Assembly: GCA_000727475.1 (NCBI GenBank) | Contig: KL647328.1 | Span: forward strand, 248,001 to 312,000 | DNA length: 64,000 bases | Direction: 5' to 3' | Source: Sarcocystis neurona | Lineage: Eukaryota; Apicomplexa; Conoidasida; Eucoccidiorida; Sarcocystidae | In this document: positions 49,801 through 61,128 of the stretch, piece after piece | How positions within the stretch are numbered: the first letter of the stretch is position 1 | Layout of the letters: every line of letters begins with the position of its first letter | The notes under the pieces: generated by a model | Databases searched by the model: none | What the model was told of the DNA's origin: nothing | The model's input: the letters and a program-made list of their open reading frames with translations, nothing else | Program-made: the position numbers and the translations under genes

Positions 49801-52800
49801 AGATTAATGTGGGTGATTATTGGCTTTCGTCTCCGACTAGATATCGCTGTATACCTAGTGCCCTCTGCAGAACTGTATCGCTACAACAACAGACGCGTAC
49901 TGTTACGTGGACACGCATGGGTATCCGCGTGAAGTGCAAATATCTGCGGCGTGCTCACACAGGGTGACGTGCTGCACGCGTGTGCTAGCCGCGTCTAAAC
50001 CATACACCTCTTCGGCGCGACTAGCGTCCGCGATGTACTTGTGTTGCGCCACACGAGCACGTGTATCTGCTGTTCGTACACTTTTCTGTGCGCAAATATT
50101 TACCTTCGAGAACACCGCCATCGCAAAAGATCCCTTTGTCGACCTGGTAGTTTGCAGGCAAGATCCCGCGCATGCCTCCTATTCTATGCAGTGCCCGCAG
50201 GCGGATAGTCTGACTCTCTGATTCTTTTTGAGGAGTTGCATGTGCTTGTGGATCAACACCCTGCGTCAGGCTGTTAGATGTGGGTTCAGAGATACAATAA
50301 GATGCATGTTCCTTGCATAAATAGTCGTGCAAATTTTTGCGCAGCAGGACGGCCATACCGTGCGCGCCGCCACCGGACTCCACTCGCGGCAGAGATCTAG
50401 GAGGCGCATTGCCCTGTTGTCGCGTAGCTAGTTTGAAACACTCGTCAGTCTGCGAATAAACACACGGAATCGGCTGTAGTCATTTGAAGTGTCTGAAACT
50501 GACAAGTCGATCGGAAGTAGACGTTCCGATCCAGGTGAACAACTCCGCGCGTGCTTTTTGCTGGGGTGTGTACGTGATGCTGTAGAGGTGTAGTTGCATC
50601 AGTCGCTGATTTCAGGTGTGTTGACGGGCTTCACGTGCCCTAAGAGTGAGTTCCTGTATTGAGAGGTGGAAAACAACAAGTATTTGCATGTCGCACACAG
50701 GGACTGCTCTTCCTTCAATAACGTTTGTAAGATTTGATAAGAAACGTTTGTTCATCATAAGGTGTAAATTAGGTTCTGCACCAGGCTGCATAAAAGCAGT
50801 CGGAATCGTGTTAGAAAAAAACGCAGCATTTCAGACGCATCTGGTAGTGGATGTTTCTGTGTTGCTGCAGGGTCGACGGAGAGGTAGACAGACTACCGCG
50901 GCAGTCTTCAGCGCCACCGTCGGAACTGGAACCGTCGTCATCTTGCAGTGAAACTTCCTGCTGCGTCCCACGCCTGTACTCCTCTTCCGCTTTTCTCCAA
51001 CATGGCAAAGGGTCTACTAGAATCCACCCAGATGCGCAGTTTCCACTTTCCCCTCCGTCCTTAAGCATGACAACGTCCCTTTCTACTGTCCCAGCGACAC
51101 AGTATGTTTCTCTTGTGAGGTGGCGCGCTCGCTCTCCAGTAGGGCGTCTTTTTACTAGACCCGCGGGAGAGGTTGCTTACGAAACAGAGGTTGACTGCAA
51201 TACAGCCGAGCGACGTCCTGCTTTGGGGCGACAAGTGAGTTCTACAGCGCATCCCAGCGCTGCCACGACAGACAACGCCGTCGTTAAGTGTTCGGCTACT
51301 GCAGCTAAAACAGGTCAAGAGGTTTCCAGCACAGGTTCTACTGTCCCTCCGGTAAAAGCAGCGTGTTCAAGTACATGTGCTGCGGTTGAATTGTCGTCTA
51401 CACCGGCTCTTCCACCACCCGACACAGACGAGCCCGTAGAGAGGTGGCAAGAGGCGCGAGGTGTCCAGAGTTATGTGCATCCGCTACGAGACAAAAGTGG
51501 TACGTGTGATTGCAGCAGCAGTTCCGCTTCTGCTGCCTCAGCCGCTGGGTCGACTGCAGCCACTACACCCCGCGCAGCCCCGAACGCTGCTGCAAAATCA
51601 TTCGATGGAGCTATTTTCACAACGTCGGACCTCACGTTTCCTACGCAGATGGAGGCAGAAACAGCAGAACAGACACCAACGCCAGGCGACGCATTTGGAG
51701 TTTTTCCGACTGAACAGTCTTCTTTCCGGGGTTTGTCTGAAGCTGACATACTGGGTGGAGGCTGTCCGCAGCCGTGCGGACGGACCGGACATTTTTTACA
51801 CACTACGCCGAGAACGAGTGAAGGAGTCGCCTACCTCTTTGCTGATGCAGGTGTGTCGGTCGAACGTCAAGAGGGAGCACCTTTACCTGCGTCCCTAAAC
51901 CCTGAAAGCGGAACTGTACAAGAACTTTGCGCTGGATCTCCACAGAATCTTCCACAGGTTGCACCTCCGCTTCTGCTCCTCGAAACTTCTACAGAGGTCC
52001 CCTTTGCCGCCGAAGGTGCACAGCAGCCTAAAGGCTCGACAAGTGCAAGTGTGTGTCTTGAAGTGACCAACAGTGGCGATGCCGGATTCAACGTCGAATG
52101 TAACAACGCTTGTGCTGTTGCCGACATCGATCACGACAGGGGGGGCAACGTCTCCAGCACGCACGACACTGCCAAAACTTGCTGCACCGGCAACGCTGCT
52201 ACGTGGCTCCCTAAGGTAGAACAAAATGGTGATTCAGGTTTTTTTTTGGAGGGTTATCTGGCCGCAGCTACACAGTGGGACGATGCTAACAGCTGGAACA
52301 ACATTAGTGATGAAGGTCTCACTATCCATCCTACTCAGCGTACCCGGCACTTCCTCGCAGACACTGAAAGCAGTATGTACACGCATATGAGTGCAACAAG
52401 AGCACGGACTTTAAAGCACGACAGCCGGAAAAGCGACAGTCTTTCTATCCGCTTTTCGAGTAGCGACAGTTCGCCCGTGCAGGGGGAATGGTGGGAGGCG
52501 GGCAGCAGTGATGACTGTGGCAACAACCGGTATCCTGTAGAACACGCCAATGAGGAGAAATCGTTCTTGTTTCAACCGCCTTCCACCTCTTCTCCGTCAG
52601 TACCAGATGCTCAGACACGCCCGTCGGCAGCAAGGAAAGCATTGCCATTGGCAGCAGCGCATGCCACACTTTGCTGCAGCAACTCTCCGTCCGCCTCTCC
52701 GCGGGCCTACAGATTGTATGGCACACCAAATTTTGGACTGCGCGTCACGAGTACTCTCGCTGGTATTTCTGACTCAGATGCCACCTTAGCGTCGGGGTCC

Positions 52801-54714
52801 TCACGAAAATGGAGAGTGACGGGGATTCTGCCTGGCAACGAGCCGACCACTGACACCAGCGACTCCGCACTCGCTACCAAGGCCTGCACCCAGCAGCAGG
52901 AGCAGGCACAGAAACCGGAACGGCAGCAAGAGGAACATAGGCGGCAGAAGCACGAACAAAACCACAAGAACGATTCATATCAAGAGGGTGGTGACAGAGA
53001 ATCGACGAAGGGAATGCAGCAACGGCTGAGGTCTGAATGCGTTGCTCTGCGGAGTACTGAAAGACGTAAAGTTACGAACTATCCTGTGGTGGTGTGCGGC
53101 GGTGGTGGAGCAGCTACTGCGGGTGCGGCAAGCAGCCAGGCAGCACACAGCAGTCTACCTTATTCGTCCATGGACGGCCCTTCACAACCTTGCGGAACCG
53201 CTGCAGGGCCACTAGAAAGCATTTATCCCAAGTGCCCTGAAGAGATACCCTTGGACTTTTCCGAGCGCGTACGCATGCAACAGCAGGGTCGTACTCAACA
53301 ATGCAGAGAAGACTACAACTTACCGCTGCTGCAGCTGCAGTCCTTCTCCAACCACCTTAATTCACTCTACAGCAGCGGCAGCAGTAGTAGTGACTTGAAC
53401 AATAGCAACGGAGGCTGCTGCTGCGAAACTATCAAAGCGGGTGCAGCTTTGCAGGAACGGCGTCACTCGTCTCGTAAGAATCGCGGTTGTCCTACTGCGT
53501 GCGATCAACCAGTGGTTGCCACTTGCGGAGACGTTGCAGAGCCAAACGTGACGGTAACGACTGCATTAGCAGAATATGCGCTGCGTGACGACGCAGCTGC
53601 TGCAGCTGCTGCGTCGTCTCCAGTGTTCGACCCTGACCCAAAAAGCGAAACGAATTGCTTGCGGCATTCCGACGCGAGAAGACCACAGGGTCAGCAGCGG
53701 TGGCCGCGTCGCCTGCGAGGATTAATCCCGGTGAGTGAGGCAGTAAGAGAACAGACTTCTGATGGAGCTGAGGCAGATGCAGAAAGCAGCTTCACTTCAG
53801 CCGATGAAGCGGAGGGGTGCCCTGGTACACGCGTAGAGAGAACACAGGAGGACGAAACGGAGTGTGAGCGATGTTTGCACGCCCAGTCGATCTCAAAAGT
53901 AGATAAGTCCGGCGGGTGCAATATTTACAATGACGCCGACCAACGCGCATTGTCTACAAAAAAGCACAACGAGGGCAGACTGCTCAAGGCAGCGCCAGTA
54001 CGCGTAGCATGCATGCCAAGAAAGGCCCTCCAAAAAGCTGAGGATGATGACCCTGCAGCAGTTGATGCTGGCGTTGCTTCCGCAGCAGTTGCCGAGAATG
54101 TTTCTTTGTCAGTGAAGGGTGATCCGAGTACAGGCGCTTCAGAGCCGCGGATTCCCCCGGTGCTCAGCTGCGCGGCCAAGACTGCAGAAAATGATATTGC
54201 AGTACCACAAGACGATGCGCCAACCACAGCCTCGGACGGAGCTGCGAAGGCAAAGACGCACCAGAGAACGGAAGAAACACAGCAGCAGCAGGAGGGAACG
54301 AGGGTGGAATGTTATTCCTGTCCCTCCGAGCACTTCGGGCCGGAGAAGGAGGGAGCTGGAAGTGAGTCGAAGGAGAACTGTGCCGTGCCCGAGCCGCGGG
54401 TGCTGTATTTTAACAACCAGTTACTTCCAGCGAAACGAAGTCCACTGGAGGAACAACACTCACATGAGCAGCGGGGTCAGCTGCCTCTCAGCACTGCGGA
54501 AAGAGAGCTTTGCAGTAAGCGACGTTTGCAGCAGTTCGTGGGAAGCCAAACCCCAAGAAAAACTGCAGCAAATTCTTCGAAGGAAGCCGTCTGTCAAGGG
54601 CTAATTCCTCACGGAGAAGCAGCAGTTACTGCTCTCCTGGATGAATTCTTGGAGGTGGAGAGTTTGCACAAAAACGGCAACAGCTCGTCGGCCCCGCGTT
54701 GTGAGGCGGTGTGA
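43898..54714 (+). CDS. Large coiled-coil/low-complexity protein, five-exon model
   Basis: Exons in this model are 43898-44578, 46621-46812, 48030-48188, 49549-49808 and 50871-54714. Phases are 0, 0, 0 and 2, and every junction keeps the frame, giving about 1,711 residues and a TGA stop. Donors are GTAAGG, GTAAAC, GTGAGG and GTGGGT; all acceptors end in CAG and the first two introns have good pyrimidine tracts at theirs or nearby. Residues of about 100-345 are Gln/Arg/Glu/Ala-rich and helical. Examples are RRREAAAAATATSKNRLE joining QRRRLQAAKQEAAQQEKIEK, then EFLDRLRKHHAEQEQWRQQ, and later LRTLAAERAARAAAAGD. This looks like a coiled coil split over three exons. The last 1,280 residues are Ser/Ala/Thr-rich and disordered with scattered Gln/Asn runs. 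A Met at 43898 is the first after an in-frame stop. A further 5' exon ending at a GTGAGT donor at 43551 is possible but not in phase. No family is recognised; a structural or scaffold role is only a guess. Confidence 0.65.
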
Positions 54715-56566
54715 ACACGATCGCTTGGACGCCCGTGAGATTTTATTAGCAAAAAGCCCGCCTAAGAGGTAAATTCCGGCGGTACTGGTACAGTCAGTTT
54801 ATTTTGTGCACGTCTGCGTACCGTATGTATGGAGCTGCACACCGTTGTACGTAAGATTTAATGATTCTGTAGGTTGCACTGACATACACGTATGCTTCTA
54901 AGATGACTTGCAGAGCGTTTGGCTTTTTCATTCCCTTTGGAGGCTCAGGCTACTGCCCAGTTTCTGTTGGTTGACGAACGTAGCTGCCCTAGGGTGCCCA
55001 ACTGCGGGAGACTTCCACTGTCGAGAATTCTTGCGTGAATGTCAGTTTCTCGGGGTCCACCGCATGCAGGCGTTCTGTAAGTACATGGACAATCATTGCT
55101 GACAGCCACACGAGAAAGAGTGGAGCCGTCTGTTCTGACTTTCCATAAAGCTCATGGTGCGTGCTATACACGGAAATGATCTTACTCGATCATTACACTT
55201 TGTAGAGAAAAATAGGCAGAGATGGTGAGATATGCGCGTACAAGCGTAGACAGCAGTAGTAGTAGTAGGACCACTTCGATGCGCGCGCGGACCGAGGAGA
55301 CCTAAAAAGGAGTGCAGCATAAAATGGATGTGTGCCTACGTGAAGTGTTCTTCACGTGCAGGGAAACAGTGCGTCCCACCGTAGTACGCAGTCGACGCCT
55401 TGTGGGTTGCTTTTACCACTAAATATACGTATACACACATGTGTACAAATATACGCGTCAAGTTGGGACTCAGGGATACTGGTGCACACAGCCCACGGTA
55501 GCACTGCCAAGGAGACATGCAGTGCTGTCCACATACGTGGACGTGTGGACACAAAGTGAAGCCCGGTGCTAATTGCCGACTCTGCACGTACGTGGATACG
55601 GTATTTATGGGCGGGTCGCTTGTTTGCGTACGTGTAAAAAGTAAGCCATCAAGCAGCGCCGCTCTCATGTTTTCCGTTATACAGAATATGTCCGCTCACT
55701 CAGTCGACCAACGTTCTCTCAGTGTAAACAAGTGTCAGTGCTATCATTCTGCTTCCTGTTCCTCTTTTACGCAGTAGTCGTTCTCTGCCACCTTAGGAAT
55801 CTATTAAGGACACTCCTGTTCGGTAGGTTGTGAGGAATCTGAAAAGGTCATGTATACCCTAAACCGCGTACAACTCAAGCCGGAGGCTTACACGATACGC
55901 GAAGTAGGCTTGTTGTCACACTGATAGAATAATGGCGTTTAACGTAGATCAAGTGTCTCTGCCTGCGAACGGAAAGCGCCAGCGGGTACCGGGAGATCCG
56001 CTTAAATGTAGGAACGACGCATGCTCTGCGATGTGATCATTTACATGGTACACGATAATAATGACGGTAGAGGAAAGTGTAGTACCTGGAGGCTTCCTCG
56101 TGACGCGGAGTCTGACGAAAAAGTGCCCTGTTGACAGTACGACAGCAGCAGGTGCTTCTGATCAATGTTCAAAAAGGTGTGGGCCGCCGTGCGCTATCGT
56201 TTGAGCTGACAAACTGGGATGCACACAAGATGGTCGGCAGCGCATAAAACGCCACGTAGGTACTTTCGGAGTTGGGTTTTTGGGCTCAGAATCTATAAAC
56301 ACTTGCAGCAGCACCACAACAGCTACACGTTTGAAAGCCAAACAATTTTCTGCAGTTCTCGCAACAGAAGCTACTTCACCAAATGCTGACAAGTCTCTCA
56401 CACCGCGCCACGCAGCAACACAAGCACTGATGTAAACGTCTCGCGGAACTGCGGCGGGGAAGCTCACCGGCTATAACACCTGAGTGCTTTATTAAGAGAC
56501 CCCTTTGTGGATGGCAGGGGCCAGGCAAGCATTACCGTCTAACAGCCTCTTCCGTGTGTGACCGGG
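54715..56566. other. Intergenic; nothing recognised
   Basis: This interval lies downstream of the large coiled-coil gene. Short open frames occur on both strands without biased composition or phased splice sites. I see no repeat or RNA gene. Confidence 0.5.
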
Positions 56567-56971
56567 ATGCACCACATGCGTGTAAAACCTCGTGCAAACT
56601 ACTTCATCGTAGAAGGCACCGCGCGCAGCGTCAGAGTTTCACTTAAAGTTGTAGACGTGCACACAGAGCCAGACGCTGTCTGTGTTGTCCGTGGTATTGG
56701 ACTGAAGATGTTCACAGAACACTTTGCGGAGTTTTCGGCCTTAAAGCGTTATCTGCAGTCCCAGTCAGTTTACCAAGCTTTAATACTAGGCGCTGCAGGT
56801 TATGCACCCGATTGTGGAGACGGACCGACTGAGGGTGCTCTATCGGGGAAATGCGCTAAGACAAGTAACGCTATACTATTTGGCGTAGTGGAATATGACG
56901 CGGAAATGTTCGAATCCACTCAGGCGAAGGTAGACATCTGGCCTCCACTAGCGTGGTTGAAAGTACAGTAG
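56567..56971 (+). CDS. Candidate unidentified protein, 134 aa
   Basis: A single frame with two nearby ATGs (56567, 56576) runs to TAG at 56969-56971. The composition is balanced and globular rather than low-complexity. It includes PRANYFIVEGTARSVRVSL, KMFTEHFAEFSALKRYLQSQ and AILFGVVEYDAEMFES, with alternating hydrophobics suggesting mixed alpha/beta structure. It is unlike the disordered neighbours. I cannot match it to a family. It could be a small single-exon gene or one exon of a larger one. Confidence 0.4.
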   Translation: MHHMRVKPRANYFIVEGTARSVRVSLKVVDVHTEPDAVCVVRGIGLKMFTEHFAEFSALKRYLQSQSVYQALILGAAGYAPDCGDGPTEGALSGKCAKTSNAILFGVVEYDAEMFESTQAKVDIWPPLAWLKVQ

Positions 56972-57236
56972 GTGTCCTTGCTCTGTTGAAGAAGAGACTT
57001 GAAACACTAGGACAGGCGCTGGTGTGATGGGATCTGATTGTAACTTTGGCGAAATATACGTATCCCCCCGCTTGCCTCGTAGATAGTGGGCTACGGAGGA
57101 ACCACCTCGTTTGACCGTGTACAGCCATAATTGCCCAGTATGAGGATGTCCACGGCGTCCCATTATTTTCCGTGCGGAACAAGGTCGGCGACAGAAGCAT
57201 TCAGTGACAATTTTCAACTTCGAATCCACGCCTCGT

Positions 57237-57533
57237 TCAGGCCAGTTCAAACAAAGTGCACGTAGAATTAAAACGAATACACATTGAGCCATCTTCGCTT
57301 CGACGCCCAAAATGTATTTCCACTAGTTCGCAGAGAAACTGGTAGGGCGTGGGTAGTATACGCCCGAACGAGACGTTCACTTCTAGTGACGCCAGCACTG
57401 CACAAGCGAGGCGGTGTTTAGTTAGAATCCTCGCGCCGCTGACGTATTGTTGTGCAGCTACCAGTAAGCTTTTGTCGCTTGCGTGTTGTGTAGCTACAAG
57501 TAACATTTTGTGTTCTACTTGCCGCCTTTCCAT
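57237..57533 (-). CDS. Candidate unidentified small protein or first exon, 98 aa
   Basis: The minus-strand frame begins with ATG at 57533 and stops at 57237. The N-terminal region carries an internal near-repeat (KMLLVATQHASDK then SLLVAAQQYVSG). The opposite strand is open across much of the same DNA, so the call is weak. A following minus-strand frame down to 56948 is basic and could be a second exon, overlapping the 3' end of the plus-strand candidate. Confidence 0.25.
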   Translation of the reverse strand: MERRQVEHKMLLVATQHASDKSLLVAAQQYVSGARILTKHRLACAVLASLEVNVSFGRILPTPYQFLCELVEIHFGRRSEDGSMCIRFNSTCTLFELA

Positions 57534-58807
57534 TTCCCTTGAACTCTGCGATGCGGGTCATAGACGTTTCACAAGATCTACGCAAGTGTCACGTATCTCC
57601 ACGTCGCCCCTGACACAGGTCACTCAGCTAGAGTAAATGTGATATGAAATCAGGAGTGTGGACTGGGTCGGCAAGGCTTCATATAAGAATGTTTATGTCT
57701 TCTTTCGCCCTCTTCAGAGCAGCTTGATGACTCAGTCACACGTGATGTCTGTCAGGTTGCGGTCAATTATATGAGAGGTCGTAGTTTGTCCGGCAAATTC
57801 ACTTTTACGGGGCAATACGTGATCCACTTCAGAAATACTACGTAAATAGTCAAGCCGGACAGTTTCCATGTGTTACGCCTACTACACCCATGTGACACGC
57901 ACATTGCATTTCCTCATGCCCACGTGTAACCGGAGGTTTGCTCAGTTTCCCCAACAACGAGAAATAATTTCTGGCGTCAGCGGTCACTGTTGCGTTGTGC
58001 ACACGTCCCAATAACACAGTGTGAGCCTCTTCCGCCTCTCCTCTCGTCCTACACAGCAGACGCCAATTTGGCGGTAACTTGTTAATTTTTTCGACCTGAA
58101 TCGCTGTGGAGAAATACAACTGTCCTCTCACTCCTGTATTTGTACTTGCTCTTACGTTGTCTCCATTCCCGTCGTACTTTTTTCACAGGTTAGCATGGAA
58201 CTGTTATTTTAGGTTCGAGAGCTGTTCAAGAAGCTGTGTGATTTGTACAATATTTATTTTTGCCTCATTTAACAGAGCATTGCTTCTTTTCTTTTTGTAG
58301 TAATCCAGTTGACACCTAGCTCGCTCGTGAAAGCCTTGGGACGCTTGTATATTGTGTGCAGATCAGCCATTTGACACAATGCTTACGGTCAACGTCTCAT
58401 CTACCCGCGGGATGCGAGAAGCTCGATAACTTCGGAAGAAGCGGGAAAACCGCGTCCTGATATAGTGTACAGCTGCTAACCTTATGTCGTGTAGCCGTAT
58501 AGAAAGCAGCGGCCTTTCAAAAGGCCTCACGAACACGACGTCTCGACCATCTGTAGCGTGTGACGTAGTGCACCGGCGGCCAGACTACTGCATTCGGATA
58601 CCGTCGTGGAGTGGCATGCGTTACAGACGCACCAGCGCTCTGTCTCGCGTGTATGCACGTAGTTTACAACCACTCTGATTTCCAATTTCGTCATCGCTAC
58701 CCTCTTACTGTTCTCCGTCTCTTGTCCCAAAATGATTCCTATTGGAGGTAGCTGACGTCACGCCTCTTTCTACAACCCCAGCAACTGCTTTTCCGTCTCG
58801 CTACTGG

Positions 58808-59059
58808 CTACGAACTTATCGATATTTTCTTGAAAATCCTAACCCCACCGAGGACGCCGAGGAGTAAAAACGAAAGCGTTAAACATCCGTACCACCAGTG
58901 AGCTTTGGAGCTTCCTTCTTCCGCACTAAAAAGCAGATACCTAATGTCCTCCGTGGAGCCCGCGTTCTCACAATGAGTGGAGGCAGACAGAGCTTCCGTT
59001 GTTTGCGTTTGTGATTTCTGCACACAAAGTTCATATGTAAAAAGCCGTGGCACGAGCTG
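58808..59059 (-). CDS. Candidate terminal exon of a tail-anchored membrane protein
   Basis: Behind an acceptor TTGTCAG (AG at 59061-59060), an 83-codon frame starts in phase 0. It begins QLVPRLFTYELC, is polar in the middle (SASTHCENAGSTEDIRYLLF), and ends in one hydrophobic segment YGCLTLSFLLLGVLGG followed by a basic tail (RIFKK) and a stop. A single C-terminal membrane segment with a short basic tail is the layout of tail-anchored proteins such as SNAREs or ER insertion clients, but no SNARE motif is visible. An open frame on the plus strand (59047-59457) partly overlaps and is an alternative. Confidence 0.35.
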   Translation of the reverse strand, partial: QLVPRLFTYELCVQKSQTQTTEALSASTHCENAGSTEDIRYLLFSAEEGSSKAHWWYGCLTLSFLLLGVLGGVRIFKKISISS

Positions 59060-60243
59060 CTGACAATGCCAAATACTCCACTTCATTGTCAACGTTTACG
59101 TGGCGAACTTTCTGTTCTAAGCGAGTAGCCTATCACGTACAGTTAAACGGACAACATGTTACCTGCAAAACTGCTGAACAACACACAGCTGTTGATGTGC
59201 GGCCTCAAATTGGTCGACGCATTCCACATCAGGAACACTTTGCAAGAGCTTTAGAAAGCGTCTCCGCAAATAGTGGTTACACCCTCATGAGCGCTCCACG
59301 TATGACGAAATGTACACGTGCACGTCTACGGTTTCATACTTCGGAGCGACGACACTCTGCAGCGAGCATCGGTAACCTACGGAACACTTCTCAAGTTATC
59401 CTTGCATGCGAGCTCGAGAACAGGAACTGCGAGGGCAGCCGTCCTCCTAAACAGTAAAGACCCCTAGGTTGTACCACTGTCACGACGCGGGATGTTAGAA
59501 GAAGCATTTCTTTAGACGAAACTTGCTTACTGTTATGACCTGCACCTTTTAACAGTAGAGGGAACAGAATAGTGACCCTTGACTCATAGTTGCGCATAAA
59601 CTTGTACCAGAATAGGCACACGCGGTCTCAATTCCACTTGAGCAGACACCGTGTTCTACGCGGACCAAAGTTCTCGCACAACCCTTGTTGTAGGTGTGTC
59701 AATTACCTTTGAGATTCAGAAGTAAAACGCAGTGTATTGATTATGCAGAGAAGCTCACGGAACTCTCTTCGTGCAAAAGAGTGAACCAATCAGGCAACGT
59801 GTGACACTTAGAGGGACGCTGAAATTGTTTTACGCGTAGAGTCGGGATTCAGTATTCAAGACCCAACACGCACGGTGAGAAAGACGTATCTCATCTGATC
59901 AAAACGCAACCACCACGAAGGGCTTCTACTGGTATTCTTCCCACTCAAACGTTTGATGTACGAAACTCCACGTCCATCAACATGATTGACATATGGACGC
60001 AAACACGCTTGAGTGTGCACCTCTACACGTGGGCAGTTCAATCGAACGCCCGCGCCACCTGCGAGTAATACTGTTGTAGATGTGCGGCAGTCACACGAAC
60101 TAGCCGAAGTTGTATTTGGAAGTAGAGTGCGTGTTAGAAGGGCGCAGCACCCCTCATGCCACACTGTGCCATGCAGAATAGGAGCGCAAAATGCGGGTTG
60201 TCGCTTGGAGTGCGGCCGTTTTCACGGTATTACGCGTAATCAC

Positions 60244-60383
60244 GCTGCTTAGCATGGCCCTCGGGATTCAAGAGGCTTGGCCCGGCCGCCGGGATTGACG
60301 CGGCTTAACGCGGCCCTCGGCGTTCATGCGGCTTAGCACGGCCTTCGAGGACCACGCAACTGAACACGGCACTGGACAGCGGT
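60244..60383. repeat. 28-bp tandem repeat, four clear copies plus one degenerate
   Basis: Units start at 60244, 60272, 60300, 60328 and 60356, each exactly 28 bp. The consensus core is GCGGCTTAGCACGGCCCTCG. The units are GC-rich and stand out from the surrounding DNA. The period is not a multiple of three, so it is unlikely to be coding. Confidence 0.9.
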
Positions 60384-61128
60384 TTCAGCGTATCTTTGTC
60401 CACGGTAATAAACGTTCACGAACAGTGTAAATGCGCACGGAAGACTGGTGGCACCAACAGTGGCCACTTGACACCTCGACTGTCAGACGTGCACCCACGG
60501 AAGGCGCATACAGTCACTGACAAACCACTCACAAATCGGTCCTGCAACAAAAAAGCCGACAGTTACCAAAGTAGGAAGAAAAGTAGACACATGAATCGGC
60601 ATAACACATATAAAAACTTACGCATCCGGGCACGTAGGCCCGCAACACGCAGCACACTCGATTCAAATCCCACTGCAGGCGTAGGCTACTAAAGTCGTTT
60701 CATTGTGTCTGATGCTTCTATCAGGAAATGGCGTACTATTCTCTGTAACGGAATACCTCTCGTAAGCCTTTCCTAATGCACGTGTAGAGGCAGTTGTCGA
60801 CGCGCACTCAGCCTTTGACTGTTGCGTTGACAACTCTCAATCTACAATCTACTCGCTCGGAAAAACCTGAGGACGCACCAACCTTGCTTGTCAGCAACAC
60901 CTTTAGTGTCGCTCACTTTACAAAGTTTTCTGCTGTCCCCGCCCATACCAACAGAGTGCTTCGACCACCGGCAATGCCAGTTGCTCCACAGTTGAGCTTC
61001 CTCTACCTTCCCTGCGTAGAACTGAGCTCCCGAAAATCCGACCTGCTCGTACAGAAGTGCAAGATGTGAGGCCCTACCCTTCTGTTGCACTGCTGCTCAG
61101 CGCCTCCGCATGTTTGCTGCTGCTCATT

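Noticed and set aside
56162..56467. 101-codon minus-strand frame divergent from the 56.57-kb candidate
   Set aside because: It has no ATG at its start and no supporting splice site. The attractive divergent arrangement was not enough to call it.
56905..56925. Second T-loop-like motif (GTTCGAATCC)
   Set aside because: The flanking bases do not form a stem, and it lies inside a plausible protein frame.
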